From Pseudorhodobacter antarcticus (lineage in GTDB: Bacteria > Pseudomonadota > Alphaproteobacteria > Rhodobacterales > Rhodobacteraceae): a DNA stretch of 64,000 nt. Shown piece by piece: positions 41,662-52,572 of this stretch (within the stretch, counting starts at the first letter, position 1; each line of letters opens with the position of its first letter). Both the position numbers and the translations under genes were made by a program. The notes under the pieces are model-generated. The model searched no databases and had not been told where the DNA came from. It saw only the letters and a program-made list of their open reading frames with translations. The DNA is taken from assembly GCA_945862435.1 (NCBI GenBank), contig CAMAXX010000004.1, forward strand, positions 1-64,000. Reading direction: 5' to 3'.

Positions 41662-42202
41662 GGTATCCAAAATCCTGCGCGCACCGCCCGATTGCGTTTT
41701 TCTGCGCAAGTTTTCGGCATAGCGCAAATGACAAACAGAGACCAGTCGCTGCGAAAAAGAGTAGGTGATTCGATCAAATTTACAGGGGCGCAGCGAGTGC
41801 AGAGGTGCGAGGAGTTCACCGAAAATCTTAAATATGCCGCCTAGAAGCGCGATTTTGTTGCAAGAATTGCCGCAACGGAAAGTTGGCTTAGGCGTGGCGC
41901 AGAATCAACCCGTGGCAGATCGCCTGCAACGGGAAAAGTACAGCCGCGCAGTCAAGCCCAAAATTTAGGGTTGGAAGTAAATAAATCGTTTGAAGCCCCC
42001 ATCGATTTACCCCATGTTGGGGATCAATCGCCAGCAGACACTAAATCTGGGGCATGTGGGGCAGCGACATGAGTTAGTGAACACACCCAAACGAGGGCTG
42101 TTCCATTTCGTTTGCTTCAAAACATGCCGCAAAGGCGCAAAGATTGGCGGTAAACCGCCTGCAAAATAAGGCCAGCAATGGTTATAAGTAAAGGACGGGG
42201 CA

Positions 42203-45200
42203 ATGAAAATAGAGCGAAATTTTACCACAGAAGACAGCGGCGCCTACGGCGCAATGGCGTTTACGACCATTGTATCGGAAATCCGCAACCCAGATGGGTC
42301 AGTCGTGTTCCACAACGATGCAGTTGAGGTGCCAAGTGGATGGAGCCAAGTGGCGGGCGACGTTTTGGCCCAAAAATATTTTCGCAGGGCAGGGGTACCC
42401 GCTGCGCTGAAAAAGGTCAAAGAAAAGGGCGTTCCCGAATTTTTGTGGCGCTCGGTTCCCGATACGGCTGCGATGAAATCGCTGCCCGCCGAAAGCCACT
42501 TTGGCGGCGAAACCAGCGCCAAACAGGTGTTTGACCGTTTGGCAGGCGCTTGGGCCTATTGGGGCTGGAAGGGCGGCTATTTCACCACCGAAACCGATGC
42601 GCGCGCTTATTACGACGAAATGCGCTTTATGCTGGCAAACCAAATGGCTGCGCCAAACTCTCCGCAGTGGTTCAACACAGGCCTTCATTGGGCTTACGGC
42701 ATCGATGGGCCAAGCCAAGGGCATTACTATGTCGATCACGAAACGGGAGCCTTGACCAAATCGGCATCCGCCTATGAACACCCGCAACCGCACGCCTGCT
42801 TTATCCAATCGGTCAAGGATGATCTGGTAGGCGATGGCGGCATCATGGATTTGTGGGTGCGCGAGGCACGCCTGTTCAAATACGGCTCGGGCACGGGCAC
42901 GAATTTCTCGTCCTTGCGTGGCCAAGGGGAAAAGCTGTCTGGCGGTGGTAAATCATCGGGCTTGATGGGCTTTTTGAAAATTGGCGACCGTGCGGCGGGC
43001 GCGATCAAATCGGGCGGCACGACGCGCCGCGCCGCCAAGATGGTTATCATCGATATGGATCACCCCGATGTAGAAGAATTTATTAACTGGAAAGTGATCG
43101 AAGAGCAAAAGGTGGCCTCACTGGTCGCAGGCTCGAAAGCACACGAGCTGCGCCTGAACGATATCTTTACCGCCATTCGCATGTGGGATGGCAGCACTGA
43201 AGCCTCTGTTGACCCTGCCAAAAACCCCGCGCTGAAGGCAGCGATCAAAGCCGCTAAAAAGGCGATGATCCCCGACACTTACACAAACCGCATTTTGCAA
43301 TACGCCAAACAGGGCTTCACGAGCATCGAATTCCCCACCTATGATGTAGATTGGGATTCTGAGGCCTATGTGACTGTTTCGGGGCAAAATTCTAACAATT
43401 CGGTGCGCGTAACTGATGCGTTTCTGAAGGCGGTAAAAGACGATGCTGATTGGGCATTGATCCGCCGCACCGATGGCAAGACCGCAAAAACTGTCAAAGC
43501 GCGCGAATTGTGGGATCAGGTTGGCCATGCCGCATGGGCCTGCGCCGATCCAGGAATTCAGTTCCACGACACCGTCAACGCATGGCACACCTGCCCCGAA
43601 GATGGCGCGATCCGCGGGTCTAACCCTTGCTCTGAATACATGTTCCTAGACGATACTGCCTGCAATCTGGCGTCGATGAACCTGCTGACCTTTCACAAGG
43701 ATGGTAAGTTCCAAGCAGAGGCTTATATTCACGCAACGCGTCTGTGGACAGTGACATTGGAAGTGTCGGTGATGATGGCGCAGTTCCCGTCACAGGAAAT
43801 TGCACAATTGTCTTATGACTTCCGCACGCTGGGTCTGGGCTATGCCAACATCGGCGGGCTCCTTATGAACATGGGCCTAGGTTACGACAGCACTGAGGGC
43901 CGCGCGATGTGCGGCGCTTTGACTGCGCTGATGACGGGCGTCAGCTATGCGACATCAGCCGAAATGGCGCGCGAGTTGGGGGCGTTTTCAGGCTATGGCC
44001 GCAACGCCCAGCACATGCTGCGCGTCATTCGCAACCACCGTGCAGCGGCCCATAATGCGGGCGCTTATGAAGGGGTAAACGTCAATCCCGTCGGTCTGGA
44101 CGCGGCTAATTGCCCCGATCAAAAACTGATAACCTTTGCGCAATCCGCTTGGGACGAGGCGCTGCATTTGGGCCAGCAGCACGGGTTCCGCAATGCACAA
44201 ACTACCGTTATCGCGCCCACAGGCACGATCGGCCTTGTCATGGATTGCGACACAACGGGGATTGAGCCAGATTTTGCACTGGTCAAGTTTAAGAAACTTG
44301 CAGGCGGTGGCTATTTCAAAATAATCAACCAATCTGTGCCTGCTGCGCTTGAAAAACTGGGCTATCCCACATCGCAAGCGGCCGAAATTGTGGCCTATGC
44401 CGTGGGTCACGGCAGCATCGGCAATTGCCCTGGCATCAACACTACTGCTTTGATCGGCCACGGATTTGGCGCGCGCGAATTGGAAAAGATCGAGGCTGCT
44501 TTGCCCTCGGCCTATGATATCCGCTTTGTGTTCAACCAGTGGACCCTGGGGGCAGATTTCTGCAAAGGCACTTTGGGCATTCCCGACGACAAGCTGAACG
44601 ATCCTACCTTTGATCTGCTACGCCATTTGGGCTTTACCAAGGCACAGATCGATGCTGCCAACGACCATGTTTGCGGCACGATGACGCTGGAAGGGGCACC
44701 GCACCTGAAGACGCAGCATTACAGCGTGTTCGATTGCGCCAATACCTGCGGCAAAAAGGGCACGCGCTATCTGTCGGTGAATGCGCATATCTATATGATG
44801 GCGGCAGCGCAGTCGTTCATTTCGGGCGCGATTTCCAAAACAATTAACATGCCAAATTCTGCCACCATTAGCGAGACCTTGGCCGCCTATGAATTATCTT
44901 GGTCGCTGGGTATCAAAGCCAATGCGCTGTACCGCGATGGATCGAAACTAAGCCAGCCCTTGGCGTCAGCCTTGGTCGAAGATGATGAAGAGGCCGAAGA
45001 GATATTGGCCACAGGATCGGCACAGGAAAAGGCCGCCGTTCTGGCCGAAAAGATTGTCGAGAAAATTATCTACCGCGATATCATCCGCACAAACCGCGAA
45101 AAACTGCCCGAACGCCGCAAGGGTTATACCCAAAAGGCAATTGTTGGTGGGCACAAAGTGTATTTGCGCACGGGCGAATATGGCGATGGACGTCTTGGCG

Positions 45201-45922
45201 AAATTTTCATCGATATGCACAAAGAAGGCGCCGGTTTCCGCGCGATGATGAACAATTTTGCCATCGCTGTGTCAGTAGGTCTGCAATACGGCGTGCCGCT
45301 GGAAGAATTTGTCGAGGCGTTTACCTTCACGCGGTTCGAACCTGCGGGCATGGTGCAAGGGAACGATTCGGTGAAAAACGCCACCTCAATCTTGGATTAC
45401 ATCTTCCGCGAACTGGCAATTTCCTATCTGGATCGTACTGATTTGGCGCATGTCAAACCCACGGGCGCATCTTTCGATGATCTGGGGCGCGGCGAAGAAG
45501 AGGGCAAGCGCAATATCTCGGAATTGTCCGATCAGGCAACGACGCGCGGGCTGGAAGTGCTAAAGCAGATCTCCTCAACAGGTTATCTGCGCAAGCGTTT
45601 GCCAAGCGAATTGGTCGTGCTACAAGGCGGTATGGGTCAAAGCGCGCTGGCCAATGGCACCGATCCCGTATCGACGTTGAACATGCTAATCCCAGAAACC
45701 GCACGCGCGGTTGGGGCAGGGTCTATGGGCATGACTTCGGTTCTGTCGTCAGGTGCCAGCACGGCGGTCGCCTCGGGCGTGGTCGGAATGGACGCGCGCA
45801 CCAAAGCCAGAATGCAAGGCTATGAGGGCGACAGCTGCGGCGAATGCGGCAACTACACGCTGGTGCGCAACGGCACCTGCATGAAGTGCAATACTTGCGG
45901 CGGGACGAGCGGGTGTTCTTGA
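42203..45922 (+). CDS. nrdJ: Vitamin B12-dependent (class II) ribonucleotide reductase
   Basis: 1239 aa; [73 protein letters not shown]-terminal [28 protein letters not shown]. Confidence 0.97.
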   Translation: MKIERNFTTEDSGAYGAMAFTTIVSEIRNPDGSVVFHNDAVEVPSGWSQVAGDVLAQKYFRRAGVPAALKKVKEKGVPEFLWRSVPDTAAMKSLPAESHFGGETSAKQVFDRLAGAWAYWGWKGGYFTTETDARAYYDEMRFMLANQMAAPNSPQWFNTGLHWAYGIDGPSQGHYYVDHETGALTKSASAYEHPQPHACFIQSVKDDLVGDGGIMDLWVREARLFKYGSGTGTNFSSLRGQGEKLSGGGKSSGLMGFLKIGDRAAGAIKSGGTTRRAAKMVIIDMDHPDVEEFINWKVIEEQKVASLVAGSKAHELRLNDIFTAIRMWDGSTEASVDPAKNPALKAAIKAAKKAMIPDTYTNRILQYAKQGFTSIEFPTYDVDWDSEAYVTVSGQNSNNSVRVTDAFLKAVKDDADWALIRRTDGKTAKTVKARELWDQVGHAAWACADPGIQFHDTVNAWHTCPEDGAIRGSNPCSEYMFLDDTACNLASMNLLTFHKDGKFQAEAYIHATRLWTVTLEVSVMMAQFPSQEIAQLSYDFRTLGLGYANIGGLLMNMGLGYDSTEGRAMCGALTALMTGVSYATSAEMARELGAFSGYGRNAQHMLRVIRNHRAAAHNAGAYEGVNVNPVGLDAANCPDQKLITFAQSAWDEALHLGQQHGFRNAQTTVIAPTGTIGLVMDCDTTGIEPDFALVKFKKLAGGGYFKIINQSVPAALEKLGYPTSQAAEIVAYAVGHGSIGNCPGINTTALIGHGFGARELEKIEAALPSAYDIRFVFNQWTLGADFCKGTLGIPDDKLNDPTFDLLRHLGFTKAQIDAANDHVCGTMTLEGAPHLKTQHYSVFDCANTCGKKGTRYLSVNAHIYMMAAAQSFISGAISKTINMPNSATISETLAAYELSWSLGIKANALYRDGSKLSQPLASALVEDDEEAEEILATGSAQEKAAVLAEKIVEKIIYRDIIRTNREKLPERRKGYTQKAIVGGHKVYLRTGEYGDGRLGEIFIDMHKEGAGFRAMMNNFAIAVSVGLQYGVPLEEFVEAFTFTRFEPAGMVQGNDSVKNATSILDYIFRELAISYLDRTDLAHVKPTGASFDDLGRGEEEGKRNISELSDQATTRGLEVLKQISSTGYLRKRLPSELVVLQGGMGQSALANGTDPVSTLNMLIPETARAVGAGSMGMTSVLSSGASTAVASGVVGMDARTKARMQGYEGDSCGECGNYTLVRNGTCMKCNTCGGTSGCS

Positions 45923-45942
45923 TCACAGCCGAATGAATGATA

Positions 45943-45978
45943 AATGGCCGAACGTAGTGATGCGTTCGGCCATTTTAT
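45943..45978 (+). terminator. Intrinsic terminator downstream of nrdJ
   Basis: AATGGCCGAACG-tagtgatg-CGTTCGGCCATT-ttattt. Confidence 0.88.
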
Positions 45979-46081
45979 TTGAGAGTTACATGAATGAGTA
46001 AAAGGCTTAGAGTTAGACATCTACTTATCCGATAATCAATATTATGTAATATAATCGCCATATCTAAACCCAAGCGCCGAC

Positions 46082-46741
46082 TTAAGCTTCGAAGTCTATG
46101 TTTCTGAAAACGTTCGAAAAAAACGCATTCGCCGCGGTTATCACTGTGGCGCGCGCCTCGGACATGGAATAGGCGTTCGGTAAGGTCATCAGGTCCAGCC
46201 AGACCCCTTGGATCGTCACGCGCAGAATGCGCGACACGCGGATCGGATCGCTGTTAAGGCCAAGTTCGTTATTCATTTGCACGCAAAGCGTTTCGATGAA
46301 CGCATTATATGCGGCGTCAAAACTGCCGCAGCGGTCTTGGTAGATTGGGCGGCTAGCAGCCTCGCCCCAAAAGGCGCTCCATGCGGACAAACGATCTGGT
46401 GTGCAGATGGCTGGATGAAAATCCGCCATCAACAACGCCAGTAACTGATCTTGGGGGTTTGCCCCCGCCTCTGCTACAGCGGCCTGCCAATTGGCGTGAT
46501 ACTCTGCCGACAAAAAAAGGAGCGTTTCTAAAAGCAGGTTCTCTTTGCTTTGAAAGTGGAAATTGACCAATCCGTGCGACAGACCCGCCGTGCGTGCCAC
46601 GTCCGACATGGTCGTGCGTGCATATCCCATTTTGGCGATAACTTTGATCGTTGCCTCGATCAACTGCGCGCGGCGATCATCGCGCGGCATCGTGCGCGGC
46701 GGGTCTTGGGGAGCGTCTAAAGGGGCGTCGTGCTGTTCCAT
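46082..46741 (-). CDS. TetR/BetI-like transcriptional regulator
   Basis: RRAQLIEATIKVIAKMGYARTTMSDVARTAGLSHGLVNFHFQSKENLLLETLLFLSAEYHANW; start refined to ATG 46741. Confidence 0.88.
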   Translation of the reverse strand: MEQHDAPLDAPQDPPRTMPRDDRRAQLIEATIKVIAKMGYARTTMSDVARTAGLSHGLVNFHFQSKENLLLETLLFLSAEYHANWQAAVAEAGANPQDQLLALLMADFHPAICTPDRLSAWSAFWGEAASRPIYQDRCGSFDAAYNAFIETLCVQMNNELGLNSDPIRVSRILRVTIQGVWLDLMTLPNAYSMSEARATVITAANAFFSNVFRNIDFEA

Positions 46742-46788
46742 GACGCCGTTTAGCAAATTCTTGTAGAAATGAAAACCACGGGCCTTAT

Positions 46789-46806
46789 TGATTGACAAGT
46801 CAGTCA
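46789..46806. promoter_or_regulatory. Near-perfect palindromic operator upstream of the BetI-like regulator
   Basis: TGATTGAC-AA-GTCAGTCA (7/8 arm complementarity), about 47 nt upstream of the regulator ATG in the divergent intergenic region. Confidence 0.6.
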
Positions 46807-47219
46807 GAAATGCGCCACCTTTGGATAAATGCGAAGGAGCGATCATGCGGTCTCGCGGTCTGACAAAATCGAACGAAAACTTTCAAAAGGCGGTGTGCAG
46901 ATGGCCGGTGGGCTTGGCTTCGGCCTTTCGCTACTGCGGCGACGACCAGATGGTCTATGTCAAAGATGGCAAGGGTGGCCCAAGATTTGACATTGACAGC
47001 AATTCCTATGTCCAATCAATATTCAAAAATACTCCCGAAAACTTTGTTTATGCTGACCGTCGATTTGGCAGTTCGGCGTCCCTTGCCCTAATCCCCGTGT
47101 GGGGTTTTGATGCAGCGTCATTATAAGTATCTGAAATTTATACATTTTTGTCTCCAGCCCTTTGATTTTATGACCAAACCCAATTTCCGAACTCTGCTAG
47201 ATGTAAAAAGGATGCCCTT

Positions 47220-48407
47220 ATGACGATTTCTGTGCCACAAACTTGGGATCGGCGCGGTTTGCCTGGATGGACGTATCAGTCGGATGCGTTCTTTGCCTTG
47301 GAACGCACGCATCTTTTTTTGAACCATTGGCAACTTGCATGCCATGTTCATGATATTCCCGATTCAGGCGATTGGCGCGGCTTTGATCTTTTGGGCGAGC
47401 GCGCGGTGGTCATGCGCGGCGCAGATGGACAAGTGCGGGCATTTCACAATCTTTGCCGTCACCGTGGTGCGCGCGTGGTGGATGGGGTCAAAGGTCACTG
47501 CAACGGAGCTATGGTCTGCCCTTTTCACGGCTGGGTTTATAATTTGGACGGCACTCTGCGGGGTGCAGCGCGTCCCGAAACATTTGCCACATTAGACCGT
47601 GCTCAATTAGGCTTGAAACCCATCGAAATGGAAATTTGGCACGGATTTGTGTTTTTGCGATTCTTGCCTGGGCCACAGCCCAGCGTGGCGCAGCTTTTGC
47701 ACCCATTTGATCAGGATTTCACCGATTTTCGCGCCAGCGGTGTTATGCCGTCGGGCGAACACGGCTTTTGGGGCCAAACACCAGTCAATTGGAAATCGGT
47801 GTGTGATGTCGACAATGAGGGCTATCATGTTCCGCTTGCGCATCCCAGCCTGCAAGAGCTGTATGGTCGCAGTTATGACAATATCTTCTTTGAGCATGGA
47901 ATAAATCGCGCCAATGCCACCTACGGTGACCGTCCTGGTCGGCGTTGGTCCGTGCGCAATTATGTCAAACACTCGCCCCGACAAGATTGGCTGCCAAATC
48001 GCCTGCAGCGCGCGTGGAATTATTACGGGGTTTTTCCCAATCTTGTGTTTATCTTCACCCCCGAATCCGTGCAGTTCTATCAAGAAATCCCCAAATCAAC
48101 GGGGGAAACTTGGATGTCTTTTCATGGCTATCGTCAGCCCGATGAAACCCGCGAAACCCGCCTTGCGCGCTACCTTGGCGCGCGCATCGATCGTGACACG
48201 TCGGCCGAGGATCAACAATTGACTATCTGGTCGCATGAATCGATGCAATCTTCGGCGTTTGACGGCTTTCATCTCTCAGATCTGGAATACGGTTTGCGCC
48301 TACATCACGATCAGATCAGGGCACTTTTGCCCGTTGCTACCTTAGAAAATGCCCCGCCCGAGCATAAAATTTTCGCTTTAAATACGGAAATGCTTGGCAA
48401 ACGATAA
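47220..48407 (+). CDS. Rieske [2Fe-2S] aromatic-ring-hydroxylating-type oxygenase alpha subunit
   Basis: Rieske ligands 'CRHRGARVVDG...CPFHGWVYNLDG'; mononuclear iron region 'NWKSVCDVDNEGYHVPLAHPSL'. Confidence 0.93.
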   Translation: MTISVPQTWDRRGLPGWTYQSDAFFALERTHLFLNHWQLACHVHDIPDSGDWRGFDLLGERAVVMRGADGQVRAFHNLCRHRGARVVDGVKGHCNGAMVCPFHGWVYNLDGTLRGAARPETFATLDRAQLGLKPIEMEIWHGFVFLRFLPGPQPSVAQLLHPFDQDFTDFRASGVMPSGEHGFWGQTPVNWKSVCDVDNEGYHVPLAHPSLQELYGRSYDNIFFEHGINRANATYGDRPGRRWSVRNYVKHSPRQDWLPNRLQRAWNYYGVFPNLVFIFTPESVQFYQEIPKSTGETWMSFHGYRQPDETRETRLARYLGARIDRDTSAEDQQLTIWSHESMQSSAFDGFHLSDLEYGLRLHHDQIRALLPVATLENAPPEHKIFALNTEMLGKR

Positions 48408-48446
48408 AATCAAGATCACCCTGATATAAACACGCGGAGAAAAAAC

Positions 48447-49550
48447 ATGAACATTACCAGACGCAGCAGTCTAGCCTTGATCGGCAGCACCCTTGCCGTT
48501 CCTTATGTGCGTCCGTCCTGGGCGCAAGCGGCCACATTGAACGTTTACAACTGGACAGATTATATTGGCGAAACGACCATCGATGATTTTCAAACCGAGA
48601 CAGGCATCGGCGTGGTCTACGACGTTTATGCCAGCACCGAAGAGATGGAAGCAAAGATGCTTGCTGGCTCTACGGGATATGATGTTGTGATCCAAGCGGG
48701 CAGAAATCTGGCGCGGTTGCGCGATGCGGGGGTTTATCAAAAAATTGACCGCAGTCGTTTGAAAAACTGGGGGAACCTTGACGAAAGTATTCTGAAAATC
48801 GTCGAAGGCTTCGATGCTGGGAATGACTTTGGTGTGCCATATACTTGGGGATCGGTCGGAATGACCTATAACTTAGACATGGTGAAAGAGCGTTTACCAA
48901 ATGCAGATCTGAGTTCTCTGGCTACAATCCTTGACCCTGCAAATGCGGCAGCCTTGGCCGATTGTGGAATTTCTTTGCTAGACAGCCCTACCGATTGGGG
49001 CCCAATGGTACTGAAATATCTTGGGCTGGACCCCAACACCGCAGGCCCCGCCGAATTTGCCAAATTGGCCGAGGCTATGGCGCCAATTCGGCAATATATT
49101 ACCACTTTTGACAACTCGAATTACCTCACCAGCATTCCCAACGGTGAATTGTGCGCAATTAATAACTGGTCTGGCGACTATGGTGTGGCCAAGGCCCGCG
49201 CGGCCGAAGCGGGTATCACAATGAACCTTGGCTATTTCGTACCGAAATCGGGCGTGCCAGCGTGGTTCGATCTGTGGTGCATCCCTTCGGATGCGGCCAA
49301 TATCGATCCAGCAATGGTGTTTTTGGATTATATGCTGCGCCCCGAAGTGGTGGCCGCAACAACTAATTATACCGGTTATGCCAGCGCCAACGCCGCCGCC
49401 ACTGCCTTTGTGGACCCTGCGATTGCCGCCGACCCCGCCGTTTACCCTGATGAGGAAACGCTTGCACGCATGTACACGCCCACGCCTCAAACCCCTGAAC
49501 AAGAAAGCGAATTGGTAAGAATTTGGACTGATATCAAGTCGGGCAGCTAA
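48447..49550 (+). CDS. Polyamine-type ABC transporter substrate-binding protein (PotD/PotF-like)
   Basis: Signal sequence; LNVYNWTDYIGETTIDDFQTETGIGVVYDVYASTEEMEAKMLAGSTGYDVVI. Confidence 0.9.
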   Translation: MNITRRSSLALIGSTLAVPYVRPSWAQAATLNVYNWTDYIGETTIDDFQTETGIGVVYDVYASTEEMEAKMLAGSTGYDVVIQAGRNLARLRDAGVYQKIDRSRLKNWGNLDESILKIVEGFDAGNDFGVPYTWGSVGMTYNLDMVKERLPNADLSSLATILDPANAAALADCGISLLDSPTDWGPMVLKYLGLDPNTAGPAEFAKLAEAMAPIRQYITTFDNSNYLTSIPNGELCAINNWSGDYGVAKARAAEAGITMNLGYFVPKSGVPAWFDLWCIPSDAANIDPAMVFLDYMLRPEVVAATTNYTGYASANAAATAFVDPAIAADPAVYPDEETLARMYTPTPQTPEQESELVRIWTDIKSGS

Positions 49551-49551
49551 G

Positions 49552-50637
49552 ATGGAGCCTTTCCTTCGCATCGAGGGGGTGTCAAAGTTCTTTGGTCAAT
49601 TTCAAGCGGTCAAGGATGTAAGTCTGACCATCGCCAAGGGGGAAATATTTTCTTTGCTGGGTGGTTCTGGTTGCGGCAAGACAACGTTGCTGCGAATGCT
49701 TGCAGGCTTTGAGACCCCCAGTGCGGGGCGGATCTTTCTGGATGGTGAGGATTTGGCGGATGTGCCCGCCTATGCCCGACCAATTCATATGATGTTTCAA
49801 AGTTACGCTTTGTTTCCGCATATGACAGTTGCTAAAAACATAAGTTATGGTCTGAAGTACGAGAATATGACACCCGCCCAGCGGAAAGACCGTTTGCGCG
49901 AAATGTTGGACCTGGTACAACTGACCCCATACGCTGATCGCAAACCGCATCAGATATCCGGCGGGCAACGGCAGCGCGTGGCCTTGGCGCGCGCCTTAGC
50001 CCGCCAGCCGAAGTTGCTGCTGCTAGACGAACCACTTGCAGCTTTGGACAAGAAATTGCGCGAACATACGCAATTTGAATTGATGTCGATCCAAGCCCGA
50101 ACCGGGGTTACTTTTATCGTCGTCACACATGATCAAGAAGAGGCGATGACATTATCAGACCGCATCGCGGTGATGGACAAGGGAAGCGTGCAGCAAATTG
50201 GCAGTCCGACCGCAATTTATGAATATCCAAACAGTCGTTTTGTGGCCGGATTCATTGGATCAATCACGACTTTCGCGGCCACGGTGGCCGCATTGAACGG
50301 CGATCAAGTGCGGTTGCATGTCGCAGATTTTGGTGCGGAAATTACAGCGCGGGCGATTGAGAATCTAAACGTTGGACAAGAGGTTGTTTTGGCGCTGCGC
50401 CCTGAAAAACTGCACATCAGCCATGACTGCACCTTGGAGGGCAACGTTATTGCAGGTCAAGTTAAGGATTTGGCCTATTTTGGCAAAGACAGCCTTTACC
50501 GCATTGTCCTGCCTTCAGGTGCACTCGTTTCGGCGCATATGGTGAACGCAAGCCGCGGGTCGGGCACACGCGCCGACTGGGATGATAACGTGTTCTTGTC
50601 CTTTGATCCCGCATCAGCCATCGTGTTGCCTGCATGA
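49552..50637 (+). CDS. potA: Polyamine-type ABC transporter ATP-binding protein
   Basis: Walker A GGSGCGKTTLLRMLAGFE; signature SGGQRQRVALARAL; Walker B LLLLDEPLAALD. Confidence 0.93.
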   Translation: MEPFLRIEGVSKFFGQFQAVKDVSLTIAKGEIFSLLGGSGCGKTTLLRMLAGFETPSAGRIFLDGEDLADVPAYARPIHMMFQSYALFPHMTVAKNISYGLKYENMTPAQRKDRLREMLDLVQLTPYADRKPHQISGGQRQRVALARALARQPKLLLLDEPLAALDKKLREHTQFELMSIQARTGVTFIVVTHDQEEAMTLSDRIAVMDKGSVQQIGSPTAIYEYPNSRFVAGFIGSITTFAATVAALNGDQVRLHVADFGAEITARAIENLNVGQEVVLALRPEKLHISHDCTLEGNVIAGQVKDLAYFGKDSLYRIVLPSGALVSAHMVNASRGSGTRADWDDNVFLSFDPASAIVLPA

Positions 50638-51530
50638 TCGGATGGTTCCACCGCCGAGGATGGTCAGATATCATCATCGCATTGCCTTATCTTTGGCTTG
50701 TGGTTTTATTCTTGATCCCGTTTGCCATTGTTGTAGGGATCAGCCTGTCGACCCGCACTGTGACCGCCCCACCTATTGGATTTGGCGGCGACAACCCGTG
50801 GGTCAGCCTATCAAGTTATGCGCGCCTCTTTCAAGACGATCTCTATCTGCGCGCGTTTTTTACTTCGATTACCAATGCTTTTGTCGCGATGATCCTGTGT
50901 TTAGCGATTGGCTATCCGATGGCTTTGGGGCTGACGCGGGTATCAAGAAATTGGCGCAACATTCTGCTGATGCTTGTAATTTTACCATTTTGGACATCGT
51001 TTCTTTTGCGCGTTTACGCCTGGATGGGTTTGATGAGCAAGAATTCGTGGTTCAACGAAATGCTGCGCGACAGTTGGAATTTTCTAGTTCCAGTCAATTG
51101 GGCCGTAACGTTCGTTCCAATGATGTATTCCAACTTTGCGGTCGTTTTGGTGATGGTCTATACCTATCTTCCGTTTATGATCTTGCCACTTTTCGCCAGC
51201 TTAGAGCGATTGGACCCAGTATTAGACGAGGCCGCCTTTGATCTGGGTAGCCGTCCTTGGCAGGTGTTTGTGGACATCACCTTGCCGCAAAGCATTCCTG
51301 GAATTATTGCGGGCGGGCTTTTGGTGTTCATTCCAGCGGCGGGCGAATTGGTGATACCCAGCCTGGTTGGCGACACGCGGGCCCCAATGATTGGGCGCGT
51401 GATTTCGGATACATTTTCATCTGCCCGTGATTGGCCTATGGCGGCGGCGGTGGCGGTGGTGCTGCTTCTTCTTATGGTCGTGCCGATGATGGTCTACAGC
51501 CATTATCAGGCCAAAGGCGGTGCTAGATGA
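50634..51530 (+). CDS. Polyamine-type ABC transporter permease (PotB-like)
   Basis: Multi-TM; EAA-like 'LDEAAFDLGSRPWQVFVDITLPQSIPGIIAG'. Confidence 0.9.
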   Translation: MIGWFHRRGWSDIIIALPYLWLVVLFLIPFAIVVGISLSTRTVTAPPIGFGGDNPWVSLSSYARLFQDDLYLRAFFTSITNAFVAMILCLAIGYPMALGLTRVSRNWRNILLMLVILPFWTSFLLRVYAWMGLMSKNSWFNEMLRDSWNFLVPVNWAVTFVPMMYSNFAVVLVMVYTYLPFMILPLFASLERLDPVLDEAAFDLGSRPWQVFVDITLPQSIPGIIAGGLLVFIPAAGELVIPSLVGDTRAPMIGRVISDTFSSARDWPMAAAVAVVLLLLMVVPMMVYSHYQAKGGAR

Positions 51531-52366
51531 ACCGCCGGCCTATGTTTTTGGTATGCGTACTCGTTTTTGGATTTGCATTTTTCTACATCCCGATCTTATC
51601 GATGATGGTCTATTCGTTCAACGCCTCGCGGCTCGCCACTGTCTGGGGCGGATTTTCGGTAAAATGGTATATCTCGCTGTTCTCCAACGAACAAATTGTA
51701 GCAGCGTTTTGGCTTTCGCTGAAGATCGCATTCATTTCAGCAACCTTCGCCACAATCTTGGGTACAATGGCGGCAATAGCGCTAGTGCGGTTTCCTAAAT
51801 TCCGTGGCCGTACCCTATTTTCAGGGCTGGTGAATGCCCCCTTGATTATGCCCGAGGTGATTACAGGGATTTCCGCGCTGATCTTCTTCATCCTGCTTGC
51901 CAAATTAGTCGGTTGGCCCGCGCAGCGCGGCTTTGCAACCATCACTTTGGCACATATCACTTTTTCCATGGTGTTCGTCACCACCATCGTGCAGTCGCGG
52001 CTACAACAGTCTGACCGCGCCATTGAAGAGGCTGCGATGGATCTGGGGGCAAAACCGTGGCAAGTGCTATGGGATATAACCCTTCCAGTGATCTCTCCAG
52101 CAATCTTGTCAGGATGGCTGCTCGCCTTTACGATTTCATTGGATGATGTGGTGATAACCTCTTTTACCACCGGGCCTGGAAACACCACGCTTCCCTTGCT
52201 GATTTGGTCAAAGGTCAAATTGGGTGTAACGCCAGACGTCAACGCCTTGGCAACTATCACAGTTTTGGTGGTGGGCCTGGGCGTGATCGTTGCGGGGATT
52301 GTCATGGGGCGGGCGGATCGGCGGCGAGAACTGGATGCGCAGATGGCCTATCGGGACAACAAATGA
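51527..52366 (+). CDS. Polyamine-type ABC transporter permease (PotC-like)
   Basis: EAA loop 'IEEAAMDLGAKPWQVLWDITLPVISPAILSGWLLAFTISLDDVVITSFTTGPGNTTLPLLIWSKVKLGVTPDVNALATI'. Confidence 0.92.
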   Translation: MNRRPMFLVCVLVFGFAFFYIPILSMMVYSFNASRLATVWGGFSVKWYISLFSNEQIVAAFWLSLKIAFISATFATILGTMAAIALVRFPKFRGRTLFSGLVNAPLIMPEVITGISALIFFILLAKLVGWPAQRGFATITLAHITFSMVFVTTIVQSRLQQSDRAIEEAAMDLGAKPWQVLWDITLPVISPAILSGWLLAFTISLDDVVITSFTTGPGNTTLPLLIWSKVKLGVTPDVNALATITVLVVGLGVIVAGIVMGRADRRRELDAQMAYRDNK

Positions 52367-52566
52367 CGCTGCTTGGAATTCCATTAGGTGCTGGATCGGG
52401 GCGTACGCGCTATGCTAGGGCTATGTTGCTTTACCACGAAGGGGAAATCACCATCGACCAACTTGAGGCATATCGCATCGCAAGTGCCGAAGATCATTTA
52501 GGCCCAGAAATTGAGTTGCAGAAAGTTGAGGCCAGCGTTGCCGCCGGCCCCAACCTTAAAGAATAA
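52363..52566 (+). CDS. 67-aa hypothetical protein, last gene of the Rieske/ABC operon
   Basis: ATGA overlap with the potC-like gene; MTLLGIPLGAGSGRTRYARAMLLYHEGEITIDQLEAYRIASAEDHLGPEIELQKVEASVAAGPNLKE*. Confidence 0.7.
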   Translation: MTLLGIPLGAGSGRTRYARAMLLYHEGEITIDQLEAYRIASAEDHLGPEIELQKVEASVAAGPNLKE

Positions 52567-52572
52567 CTTAGA

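Noticed and set aside
41880-41960. Possible cobalamin riboswitch upstream of B12-dependent nrdJ (gtggcagatcgcctgcaacggg resembles a B12 box)
   Set aside because: Only a partial match; the other conserved cobalamin riboswitch blocks are not visible in the leader. Class II RNR genes are not usual targets.
42014-42169. 51-aa upstream ORF (MLGINRQQTLNLGHVGQRHELVNTP...)
   Set aside because: Overlaps candidate regulatory sequence, no clear RBS or familiar motif; likely chance.
46788-47126. 112-aa ORF between the divergent TetR and Rieske genes
   Set aside because: No recognisable family, no convincing RBS, begins in the putative operator; most likely non-coding intergenic sequence.
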